A stretch of 64,000 bases of DNA, taken from positions 310,001-374,000 of the forward strand of contig JAHLJZ010000004.1 of assembly GCA_025602915.1 (NCBI GenBank), written 5' to 3'. The notes beneath the pieces are model-generated. The model was not told where the DNA came from, ran no database searches, and saw nothing but the letters and a program-made list of their open reading frames with translations. The position numbers and the translations under genes were made by a program. Below, piece after piece: positions 32,958 to 43,178 of this stretch (positions are counted from its first letter, which is position 1; every line of letters starts with the position of its first letter). This DNA comes from Paraphysoderma sedebokerense. Lineage: Eukaryota > Blastocladiomycota > Physodermatomycetes > Physodermatales > Physodermataceae.

Positions 32958-35709
32958 CTACTGCGTAATGACCAACTCCTCCATACCTCTGTTCTCGATC
33001 CGTAGTCCTTTTTCATTGGCTAAATGTAATAAACAAATGAAGCAGAACGGCACTGAGATATCTTTAATATTGTCGGTAGGATAAACATCGGATAATCCAG
33101 ATAAAATTTCCGAGAATTTTTGTTCTTTGGGGACTTTGGCGGACGGTGGTGGCGGGCGTGGCGTTGCGGTGGGTGCAGGACGCTAGAGACAAGATAATAG
33201 TCTGAGACAATTGATGCCGGCTGAACAGATTATTAAGTGCTACAAACCATGTCAACAAGTTCTCTCCAAATGTTGTCTTTCAACCGTTTGACATCAACTT
33301 TCTTTGCTGTGCGTGCATAATTGATCGTGATTTTATTGGTTTTCTTGATGGTAGGATATATAGCGTCCGAAGAGTCGTAGTCTCCAAGAAGGGATTCTTC
33401 TGGATCTGCGTCAAGGTAGTATTGAGATGCATGTTCCCCTGTTTGATTAAAGGCTGCAAAAGGAGAGGTTAAAGACAAGCATTCCACCTATTGATGTCAT
33501 TGAAAAGGCCTACTCTGTTCAGCTGCCAGATTGCTAGAATCTATCTGATCATCGGGCATGCCAAAATCCATGCCTGGATCGTCGTAGTCGTCATCTGAGC
33601 GGCAAAGAAGACTTAGAAATGCGCGGCTTGTAAATTAAGTCAAGTATTAATGAAATACACACCATAGCCATCCATTGCGTAATCCGCAGACTCGGACTGA
33701 AAGCCAGTATTCTCTTGTCTGCCTCCAGATCGTACGGGCCGGAACTGGATAAAGAAAGAAAACGATGTTAATAACAGTAGGTGTGTAAATAATCCTCAGA
33801 AGTCCACGCACTGTAAACTTTGGCTTCATAAACAGTGTAGTCAGATCTTTTCCCGAAAATCGAACATCTTCGGGCAACAAGTGCTTGTGAGAGGGTTTCT
33901 CCGTATTCTTCGGCAAGTTGATTGTCGAACCCCCCGGGGCGAAAAGGGCCTTGATATCAACGTTATCGTTTCCAACGAAATCAATTGAAAACGGGATTCG
34001 TTCTTTTCGGACACGCTTCTGCTCTGGCTCAGTTGTTTTCGATGGGGCTAGGAAACGGGTGACCGGTAAGAAGTGTGTCACAGAATATAGCCCTCAATTC
34101 ACCAAACTTAGGAATGGAAGGGTTGCTAACCTGGAATAATACGTCGCCTCCGCCAGTAATCCGGGCCAGCCCAATTCTTCATGACAGTCTCCTCAAAATA
34201 CGAAGTTGTGTCGTCATCCACGTTTTTAACTAATGCGTGCACTAAGTCTCTGTCTGTTGGCATAGCAGCCGTAGGTCCTTCTTCCGCGTTGTCATCACTT
34301 CCGGGGGCACCTCCGTCATAGTCGTCACCGTCATCTCCATAGTCAGGATAGTCCATGCCGTAATCTTCATTCGGCAAATCAAAATCAATATAATCCACTT
34401 TGCCCGATGTACCGTTACTTGATTCTGCTGCAGGTGCGAGTGGAATGTCGTCGTCTTCTGCCAGATTGATTTGCGACAGAATAGCTTCTAATGAAGCATC
34501 CGGCTTGGAAAACTTGAAATCTTTCATGGACGGGCAAATCTGTCGGTTCCACATATCACTGAGTGCATTGCAAAATTTATCTGAAGGCGGCGATGAAATT
34601 GTCAGTGTGAATAAAGTCAAAAGTACAGTTTCAAAAAGGGATCACTGTAGCCGTACATTTCAGCTTCGAAATGTCAATACGCTCATTTGGCTCCACTTCG
34701 TGTTCATATTGATCATACTCATCAGTCAAGGCATCACTTGCGTCAAATATGATTCTTCCTTCTCCATACACGTTCAAGTGATTTAGCAGCAATCCTTTGG
34801 CACCGCCTTCGTCAAAATCAGCACAGGTCTTCCGGAATAGAGGATCTACGGAGAATTCAAGGTCGAATTTCTTTAAAGTGATTGAACTAAAGTCGGATAC
34901 AAGAGTTTTTGCTGGTCCCTTAAGTGATAAATATGGAAACGAGAAACGGGTCAGTTTTAATTCCAAGCCCAGAAGAGCATTTTACGTACTCTCTTCTTCG
35001 GCTTTTTGAGTTCTTCTTCATCCCCATCATTCTCTTCGTCATCGTTGTCGTCTCTTCGTTTGGACGATTCTGTTTTCTCATGTCAGATAACATTTACATT
35101 GAGGGCATATATGGCTTCACATCAAAGCCGCTACGCAAAAGAAAAACGGAACATACTTTGCTCCGCAAGACCACTGACTAGCTTTTCTGTCTCTGAGGCC
35201 ACAGAATCTACTCTCGAAGTATAAATCTTAACGCATCCATCTAACGTACAGGATGCTTTCTGAAAATTGATGGAATCGCCATCACGAAGAATATTCATTT
35301 CATGGAAGTAATCGATCAATCCTAGATTCCAACTGTTGTTGGCATTGATTTTCTACAAAATTTTAACAAAGAAAATTTCATTTTAATGTGAATAATGAGA
35401 AAATAAAAGTTCTTTGAAGTCTCTATTTCAATGGGACTTGCATTGTCGCTGGTTCGCATTTACAATTCCCAAACACCTTGACCGAAGTCTCACAAAAGCC
35501 AAAAAGTATAAACAATTACTAACATTATCTGCAGCCAATTTCATCCATTGCTCATACATGTCGCTGATTTCCGTTGGTGTAGCATTTAAAGATACAGCAA
35601 CCGGTTTTTCCAACATGTGATTGAATGGGGATTTTGAGGGCGTCGACCTGTTTAAAGGCGAGGGAGGTTGTATAGAACGGAGCGGAGTCCGCGGAGCAGC
35701 TCTAGGCAT
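32958..35709 (-). CDS. BRN1: Condensin complex subunit 2 (Brn1/CAP-H/barren)
   Basis: Kleisin subunit that closes the SMC2-SMC4 ring of condensin for mitotic chromosome compaction. About ten exons. N-terminal block: MPRAAPRTPLRSIQPP, then SDMYEQWMKLAADNKINANN and NSWNLGLIDYFHEMNILRDG, and GCVKIYTSRVDSVASETEKL, all characteristic of CAP-H. Mid part: TLVSDFSSITLKKFDLEFSV, DPLFRKTCADFDEGGAKGLL with LLNHLNVYGEGRIIFDASD. Central acidic region: DFKFSKPDASLEAIL, then WAGPDYWRRRRIIPG. Toward the C-terminus: INYARTAKKVDVKRLKDNIW and the winged-helix SMC-binding end SVPFCFICLLHLANEKGL, finishing IENRGMEELVITQ. Start ATG at 35709. The acidic stretch YPDYGDDGDDYDGG is low complexity. Nothing is missing for the family. 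Confidence 0.93.
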
Positions 35710-35915
35710 TTTGCAGGGTGAAAGTAGAGGATAGTGTCGACTGATATGTGTTGTCTGCGAGTAAGATTTAGATATGGCACAGATGTCGTGTTTTCGGGCT
35801 GTTCTGTAAACAGGGCGAGGGTGACCACAACGCGTATTCTGTCCTCTGCCTATTTACTGGGCTAAGGCTCAATTTATTTCATACAAGCGCATCACTTATA
35901 GTTATATGATCTACA

Positions 35916-37076
35916 TCACGTTGCCAAGGCTTGAGCAGGCAAACGAAAGTCAGTCAAACTACTCTTGTCTGTTTCTTGAGTAGAAAACAACTCAATAGTC
36001 GAGTCTTTCAACCCGAGTTCCCGGCCAACACATTCTCTGATGTGTTCTCTTGCATATTCGATCATGGCTTCACTCTGTTTCATTCCAATGTAAAACATTA
36101 CTTCATCCAGAATCATAACTACCTGCAACAATTCCTTCAATTCTTCGTCTCGAAACGCGCCAGTTGCTTTCATCACTTTATACAAGAAAATCTTAACCTT
36201 CCTATACCTCTCTGCTGTAGCTGCATTAAGAAAGCTGGCAGTGCAGGTATTATCTCGTCCTCTTTTATTCTCCAGTTTCTGCTTTGTCAATTTGATCGCT
36301 CTGCCGTCGCGAATTAAATACACTGGCGTATTATTCGCCAAATAACTGACCTGGCTCCTTGCAACTTCGTATAGTCTGCGATTAACATGCATATTGTCAA
36401 TTCTGCCTTCAACTGATTTAGTGGAGTAAATATCCGATGGCAAATAAAGAGGAGTGGGAGAATGGAAAAGGGTTAGCTGGTACCAAAGGTAGCTGTAAAT
36501 GGTGTGGACAGTCAGTATGGTTGGAGCCGAGGACGATGGAACAGAAGAAGGAGGAACAGTCAGGGAGTAAGTGCGAGAGAGATGATCAATAGCCAAGCGG
36601 ATTAATCGGTAACCATGTGAATGAGTTGATACGGAAACATGACTTTGAAGAGGATAATCAACTCGAAGTGCATGGAATATTGACGATTCCGACCGAGATG
36701 CAGGCTGTGGCTCTTCTAACTTTCTCTTCAGTGACTCAATTTTGTCAGCAGCATTCTCGAGTTGAAATGTCACTTCGGTACTGACATCGAACTCCGCAAT
36801 GACACTCTCGGACACGATGCTTAATTCTTTCAGAATATACACCCCTACCACTGGCGGTTTACGGTAGCAGTCAGATTTCAGCGCTGAATGAGCCTCGGGT
36901 TTTAAATTCTTTAAAAAGCTAAATCTGTAAAGCTCATTGCCTCTGAAGTCAGTTATAATGAAGCCATTGGCGATATCCAAGGATTGACAAATAACATCGC
37001 CGTTGAAGTCGTCCACTGAAATCGGACCGTATAAGCAATTCTTATAGAAGAAAGAAATAAACTGTTTTGAGCTCAT
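35916..37076 (-). CDS. Unrecognised 386-residue protein
   Basis: Single-exon gene, ATG at 37076 (MSSKQFISFFYKNCLYG), stop at 35916. I cannot assign a family. The first ~100 residues look beta-rich (FNGDVICQSLDIANGFIITD), followed by a Glu/Lys helix (AADKIESLKRKLEEPQPASR), a Ser/Pro linker (LTVPPSSVPSSSAPT), and a C-terminal helical third (ERYRKVKIFLYKVMKATGAF, EELKELLQVVMILDEVMFYI). No signal peptide or membrane segment is evident. It is head-to-head with the mitochondrial seryl-tRNA synthetase, sharing a 400-base promoter. Its intron-less structure contrasts with nearly every neighbour. Length and codon continuity make it a real gene; function open. Confidence 0.7.
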   Translation of the reverse strand: MSSKQFISFFYKNCLYGPISVDDFNGDVICQSLDIANGFIITDFRGNELYRFSFLKNLKPEAHSALKSDCYRKPPVVGVYILKELSIVSESVIAEFDVSTEVTFQLENAADKIESLKRKLEEPQPASRSESSIFHALRVDYPLQSHVSVSTHSHGYRLIRLAIDHLSRTYSLTVPPSSVPSSSAPTILTVHTIYSYLWYQLTLFHSPTPLYLPSDIYSTKSVEGRIDNMHVNRRLYEVARSQVSYLANNTPVYLIRDGRAIKLTKQKLENKRGRDNTCTASFLNAATAERYRKVKIFLYKVMKATGAFRDEELKELLQVVMILDEVMFYIGMKQSEAMIEYAREHIRECVGRELGLKDSTIELFSTQETDKSSLTDFRLPAQALAT

Positions 37077-37477
37077 ATCTCCGTGGATAAAGTGATGTAT
37101 AGATACATCGCTTTCAGTCTTTAGCTAACCTTGTTGCCGACGCAACAATTTTTATCGTGATTGGGTGTCGTGATCACATCGAGATGGCGATTGTCGTGCT
37201 GGCCAGGGATATGATCCATGGAAGAAAGAGGAGGTACGATGCTCCGTTGAAAAATGCATTGACGAGGCATTCGAACATTTTTTATATGACGGGACGATAG
37301 TTGCACTGTTCAATTCGGTGTGTTGAAATGATCCGGTTGCGCCATAATAAACAAACAGTTCATCAAAGCGAGAATCTTACCCCTCGAACACTTGGTATCC
37401 GATCTGATCGTTTGAGTCGAATTGATTGTTCTCATGAAAATATCATATTTCGAATATATTCAGCAATAATATAATTA
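37077..37477. promoter_or_regulatory. Divergent promoter region
   Basis: About 400 bases between head-to-head start codons (37076 minus, 37478 plus). The minus-strand open frame 37121-37306 has no domain and is judged spurious. No clear motif cluster was found. Confidence 0.4.
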
Positions 37478-39142
37478 ATGGCGTCCCTCCAATTCCGGTT
37501 AGCCGGTGAGTAGATATCTTTGTCTGCCGATCTGAACAATAGAGATCAAGCTAACCTTTCGACCTTAGGAAAAATATCTAAATTTGTTTCTACATTGCCC
37601 AGCTTTCCCTCTCATGTCTCTCTTCGTTGCGCTTCCACGAAATCTTCACCTCCTCCGAAATCTTCAAGTTTTGTACGACCTCATCTCAATTTCAAGCATT
37701 ATGTCGAAAACGAAAAGGAAATCGCGGAAAATATAAAAAATCGCAAACTCACTGATGTAGATATCCACTCGGTTGTCCAAATGTACAAACAATATGGAGA
37801 AATGACATTCAAATTAAACCAACTGCGTCAAAAACGAAACGAAACAGCCGAAAAAGTCAAGTCGATTTCGTTGACTTTGTCAAAAAAGCCGACTGATAAG
37901 ATCAAAGTTGAATTAGAAAACAATAGGAAAGATTTACTGAAACAAGGGAAGACAGTTAAAGAGAGTATTCAAGCGCTTGAATTAACGTATGGAACATTGG
38001 AAAGTCATTTGTTCGAACATGCTGTCCACATTCCCAACGATACGCATCCAGCGACTCCTGTCGGTGACGAATCTTGTGCTCAAGCTGTAAAAATTATAGG
38101 AAAACAAATCATCTGTCCGGTCCACAATGCAGACGGCAAAGATTCTACGGCTAATTTAACTCAGGAACTCCAATCCACCCTTAATACTGACACCAGCAAC
38201 TACTCAAAAGAATTGTCGACGTTTCCACTCCAGAATCATTATTCTATTGGCGAAAAACTGGATCTCTTCGATTTCGAAAATGCAGCTAAAATTAGCGGTA
38301 CGAGCTTTTACTACCTTCGTCACGAGGCCGCACTGTTGGAGTTAGCCCTCGTCAACTACGCAATGCAATTCATCTCTCGCCACAAGTTTACTCCGATCAT
38401 TACACCTGATATAATCAAAAAAGATATCGCCTCAGCCTGTGGGTATCAACCTCGTAATAGCGATGCAACTCAGAATTACGACGTATATCATTCCTCTCAT
38501 GGAGCTCTACATGAATATCATGCCAAGTCAGTGTTGAGCGGGACCGCAGAAATTCCTTTAGCCGGAATGTTCAGTGATTCTATTTTATCTCATTCCGAAC
38601 TACCCATTAGTATGGTAGCCTTTGGACGTTGCTTCAGGGCAGAAGCAGGTTCAAGAGGGTCAGAGAATCGAGGGTTGTATCGTGTACATCAATTCAGCAA
38701 AGTCGAAATGTTCTCGATCACTTCACCAATGCAATCAGATTCTAGTTTTCAGAAGCTTATTGAAATCCAGGAATCATTGTTCAAGTCTCTTGGTATTTGC
38801 TTCCGGGTCTTGAATATGCCGACGGCGGAACTAGGCAATGCCGCTTATCAGAAGTATGACATGGAAGCTTGGATGGGGGGTAGAAATACTTGGGGTGAAA
38901 TCAGTTCGGCCAGCAATTGTACTGATTTTCAAAGCCGAAGGCTGAATATCAGATTTAGAGAAAGGAATGGAGATATTAAATTTGTTCATACTTTGAATGC
39001 CACTGGTTGCGCCATCCCAAGAATGATAATTTCGATACTGGAAGGATTTCAACTCGAGAATGGAGACGTAGTTGTGCCGGAAGTATTGAGACCATTCATG
39101 GGCGGTGTGTCGAGGATACGGGCTAAAAAAAAGTACGAATAG
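37478..39142 (+). CDS. Seryl-tRNA synthetase, mitochondrial type
   Basis: Class II aminoacyl-tRNA synthetase charging tRNA-Ser, here of the mitochondrial branch. Exon 1 is only 28 nt (37478-37505: MASLQFRLA plus one base); exon 2 is 37569-39142. 533 residues. The leader after splicing (GKISKFVSTLPSFPSHVSLR) is basic and Ser-rich, consistent with mitochondrial import. A charged N-terminal coiled-coil arm (YKQYGEMTFKLNQLRQKRNE) follows, then motif 1-like FISRHKFTPIITPDI, motif 2 in FGRCFRAEAGSRGSENRGLY with YRVHQFSKVEMF, EISSASNCTDFQSRRLNIRF, and motif 3 in TLNATGCAIPRMIISILEGF. Motif 3 reads NATGCAIPR where most SerRS have NGTACAVGR-like sequence, a plausible mitochondrial divergence with the Arg kept. 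Start chosen because the leader exon is needed to supply an ATG in a good leader. Confidence 0.9.
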
Positions 39143-39401
39143 AAATACTGTTTCTTGGCACAGCGGATTCGATGCGAGCAATAAAATAAAGTAAAATATA
39201 ATCTAAAAATGGAGGTATCAATTGAAGTGGCTTCACCCACACAGAGACAACTTGGCTATCATTTTCAGTTTTAATTAAATCAATTATTAACAACTATTGT
39301 ACAGGATTGTCGGCATTCTACTGTACAAATATAATGAATGTATTATATACATGTATTTGGTATCAATGTTTAATATAACGTTTTTGAAAACTTCGACGCA
39401 T

Positions 39402-40636
39402 CTAATCTAATTCAAGTTTTTCTGCCAAATCAATTTCCATATCGGACTCTACCTCCGCCTCAGAATACAATTCTTCAGGCATCTTGGCGGCAAGCTCAAT
39501 TTCAAATTCAATCGTATCAGTCGGAGAGTCCGGGGCGGCGGACAGAGTCGGCGATGAAGGAGGGGTAACAGACTCAGACACCGAAGAATTTGAGCCGTCT
39601 ATATCGTCCTGAACTTCGCATAACTCCATGCTATATGGGGACTTTGCCAATTCTGCACCAATATGGACTGATTCTACTGCAGCTGGAGTTGCAATTTTAA
39701 CTACCTGACTTTCAACGCGACATTCGGGACATCTGATAGTACTACCCACCAGCGAGCGAACTTCGTTATTGTGCGAGGGATTGCGAATAATATCGTAGGA
39801 TGTCAGGCAACTCTCATGAAATACACAACCACAATCCTTTAATAGGACTTTTTCGAGCAGATTTGCACATTCAACCTCTGAATCATTTGGTTCCTGAGAG
39901 TGGTGTTCACATAGACCAGTTTTCGTGAAACTGCAAGGAGTAAAGTAGTTGTAATCTAACACAGGGGAAGAGGAGTATGCTGCTTTGTAAGACTTTACAG
40001 CTGGCGCCACAACAGACTTGTTGTATTCAGGATTGGAAGTTTCAAGAGGGTATCTACAAGTCGGGCAGGTATTTGACGATGACGAAAGCCAAGGTTGGAT
40101 ACAAGAAGTATGAAAGAGATGATTGCAGGGCTGCATCAAGGAAAAAAAAATGGAAAGCAGTTAGCCTGCTGTCTTGAAATCGCCAGGGTACTAATTAACG
40201 CAATAACGAAACATACCATTACAGTAATTGTGTCGGGATCGACAGACTCATTCTCCCCAGGGATGATGGAATCCTGACAAATGACACATTCCGAACAATT
40301 CCTTGACAATTGCTTCAAAACTGGGTTGGGAATTTTAAGTTTTGGTAAGGATTGAATAGCGTTTGGGGATGCCGGTGGTTGGCCTTGGAGGGATTGGGGT
40401 TGGAGGCCCATCGGCTGAGACGTGAATTGATAGAATAGATTGCTCAGCGGTACATTGAAGAACATATCCCCCATATGGAATGGGCTCCCTGAAGGTACAT
40501 CACCCTGTTGGGCATTTGAAATTGATTCCGTCGGAATCGGAGAAACATAGACGACTGGATATGCGAAAGTGAAGAAGGTGAACATTTGAGGTTGAGGGCG
40601 GGGAGCGTTTTCGGTAGGGCCGGATGCAGAGCTCAT
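39402..40636 (-). CDS. RING-H2 E3 ubiquitin ligase
   Basis: Two exons, about 40220-40636 and 39402-40132, about 380 residues. The RING-H2 domain is built across the intron: [15 protein letters not shown] (C1-C2), then [16 protein letters not shown] (C3-H4-H5-C6) and [12 protein letters not shown] (C7-C8), so all eight zinc ligands are present. This places it with RNF115/126-type ligases that transfer ubiquitin from E2 to substrate. The N-terminal 90 residues are Pro/Gln-rich with aromatic clusters ([15 protein letters not shown]). A second Cys/His stretch downstream ([10 protein letters not shown] and IRCPECRVE) resembles an incomplete RING. The tail is acidic ([19 protein letters not shown]). 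Substrates unknown. Promoter shared head-to-head with HAP2. Confidence 0.85.
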
Positions 40637-41068
40637 AGTCGATAGTTGAGTTTAATAAGCTAACTTACTATATAGATTAGATAGCGCGGGCCCTTTTATA
40701 TGCGACGCGCGACGAACGCGCTAGAAAGTGCTCGAAAAATGACATGTGACTTTTTTCTGATGAACATGCATGTGACACACCAGCGAGTCTCACGTGCCAG
40801 AAGCGGTTGAAGCACACGTGACCTTACACGTGACTAGGGAAAAAGCGCAAAGGTCAAAAGTGGGATACCCTCCGCCAATGGATGACGCTCCTTCGACATT
40901 TCGTCCTCATTCGTCCATCGCTGTCTGTGCCTTGAGGAGGTATTGTTCCGCCAACCAAACACCTCAAACCCTATCTAAACTTGTTTAACTTATTCGCTCC
41001 CTCTCCCTCACTCTCACACTCCCACCTCACCGCTTTTCTGCCCAGTTCTCCTGCCAATTTTCCGCAAA
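40637..41068. promoter_or_regulatory. Divergent promoter with three CACGTG boxes and a CCAAT box
   Basis: Between the RING gene (minus) and HAP2 (plus). CACGTG at 40791-40796, 40815-40820 and 40827-40832, centre spacings 24 and 12 bases, plus related CATGTG at 40743-40748 and 40770s. A CCAAT box lies at 40875-40879, so HAP2 could act on its own promoter. C/T-rich leader at 40985-41040 precedes the HAP2 ATG. Confidence 0.55.
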
Positions 41069-42827
41069 ATGGAAGATTCAAACCAGCGGCAGCAAAACTC
41101 AGACTCTGTCCATTTTCAGCAGTTCTCCTCTCCGCAACCCCAGCAACTGCAGAATGTTCAAGCGATGCAAGGTCCCGGCGGTGAAAGTTTTCAGGTATGT
41201 ATAATGTCTTACTGTTATCCGAGTCAGCAAGTGTAGGAGTTCTGCCGGGCATTGTTGCACGACTTATTCAATTCAGATTATGTAATGATAACCTTTCCTG
41301 ATTATCTTATTTTCTGCACTGCGTCGCGACTTATTCATTATCATGCTAATTAAAACTGGTCGAAACATTTGCTGGTTATATGTATACATATACTCAAACT
41401 TGACATGAACGGTTTTCTCCCCCGAACATCTCGGTATTCTTGTGTCTTTTAAATTATGCCGTTTGCAGCACTTCCAACAATCTCCGCAATACCCTGGTGA
41501 ATACACCAATATGGTATGTCAAATGTCCTCTTTTGATTCCGGATTATGAGGAGAATTGTTCTTTCGAGGATAATTGTTTCTTCATGGAGACAGAAAACAC
41601 CAATATGCTAATTGTAACTTTTGAATTCTTCCTCCACTCTCTTTTACTTTGCGGCATTGATCTAAATTCTTTAATGGATTGCTCATACTTCAATTCATGC
41701 ATATTGGAATACTGTCATTCCCATCATTCTCTATTTTGACGTAAAATATCACTCAAAATGCAATTAACGCCTTCTTCAACAATCCTACTTTGTACTTATG
41801 AACTGTTCATACATCGACTGTGTTACAGCATATGCAACAACAACCGATTCCGCTGTACCCAGGAGCACGTCCGCCAGGTATCCCCCCTTCGTTAGTTGCG
41901 GTAGGAATGCCGATGCCAGGAATGCCAGTACCAGGAGTTGGAGTACCTGGAATGACGGGTTACGATGAAGAGCCACTGTATGTCAATGCAAAGCAGTATC
42001 ATAGAATTTTAAAGAGGCGGCAGGCTCGAGCGAGGATGGAAGCAGAGAATAAATTGCCCAAGGCGAGAAAGGTAAGATACTGTCTCATAATCTTCAGCAC
42101 ATTGAGCCGGTATCTTACGTCGTATCTGACTGACATGCCTTCTTATCTCCAGCCCTATCTTCACGAATCTCGACATAAGCACGCAATGAGAAGACCCCGC
42201 GGTCCCGGGGGACGCTTTCTGACGGCAGCAGAGTTGAAAGAGATGGCTGAAAAAGGCATTGACCCGTATGCCGCACCAGAAAACTCCGTTACTCCCTCGA
42301 ACTCGAAGAAAAAGAAATCCAATAAATCTGACAATCAGACCAAGTCAACGGAAGAGTCGTCGCCTAGCCAACCCACTTCAGGGATGAATAATTCGGCTTC
42401 GCAACCGACTTCGTCGTCACCCGGCAAAGGTACTTCTGATTCATCACCTCAAAATGGTCTAGAATACACGGCATCGCAAGTTGAATGGATGCGCGCACAA
42501 CAAGAGCAATTTCAGCAACAATTACAACAACATCAGATTCAGCAGCAGCAGCTACATCAGTTACAAAATATCCAAATGGGTTTAGATTCGAACATGTCAA
42601 ATTTGCCCGAAATGGGTGTGAATATCGCCTCAAGTCAAGCGTTGAATCAACTTTCCTCTCAGAATCGCAACCATCTCCAGACCTCGCCGGTGCCCAATGC
42701 CACTCCTTCAGATGCTACAGTTCCTCCGTCACAAGCACAGAGCCAAAGCGAACAATTAAACGAAATGATGGGAAGAAATGCGGCGTTGCAACAAATGCAA
42801 AAGAATCCCGAAGAAATATCGTCCTGA
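41069..42827 (+). CDS. HAP2: CCAAT-binding factor subunit HAP2/NF-YA
   Basis: Sequence-specific subunit of the trimeric CCAAT-binding factor with HAP3 and HAP5 (NF-YB/NF-YC). Four exons: 41069-41194, 41469-41513, 41829-42071, 42153-42827; 362 residues. The conserved core lies mid-protein: the subunit-interaction helix [20 protein letters not shown] followed by [20 protein letters not shown], and the DNA-binding helix and loop [20 protein letters not shown]. The exon 3/4 junction falls exactly between the two core helices (ARK|PYL). Flanks are Gln-rich (N-terminal [15 protein letters not shown]-terminal [18 protein letters not shown]), as expected for an activation region. Exon 2 is only 45 nt. 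Controls respiration and carbon/iron genes in fungi; that is family knowledge. Confidence 0.95.
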
Positions 42828-43178
42828 AGTGAAGTATAGTTCTAATTCAATATTTAACAGGAACACAATAGCAATGAATGATCTCTTTTGTGAGACTTTT
42901 TTTTCGGCTATCCAGACCAATATTGAGGATTATTGTAGTATATGTTCAGGATTAATTTGAAGCTTCATGAGCCTTTAAAAGTCTAAATGACGATTATAAA
43001 TGTACAAATCAATAAATTGTATGTCTGATAATAAACCTGACACGGTTGAATGCGTAGCAACGGGCACGTGCGACAATAAATAAGTTCTTGGGATTGGAAT
43101 TTTCATACTAGAACCCCACCATTGATAGCATTCGGTTCCGACCTACGCACTTGATTCTATTTTATATATATCTATTAT
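42828..43178. other. Intergenic region upstream of SSZ1
   Basis: About 350 bases. Contains one CACGTG at 43065-43070 and an AT-rich stretch (43150-43178) abutting the SSZ1 ATG. Nothing else seen. Confidence 0.4.

Noticed and set aside
37121-37306. 61-codon frame in the SerRS divergent promoter
   Set aside because: No homology and sits where both promoters must be.
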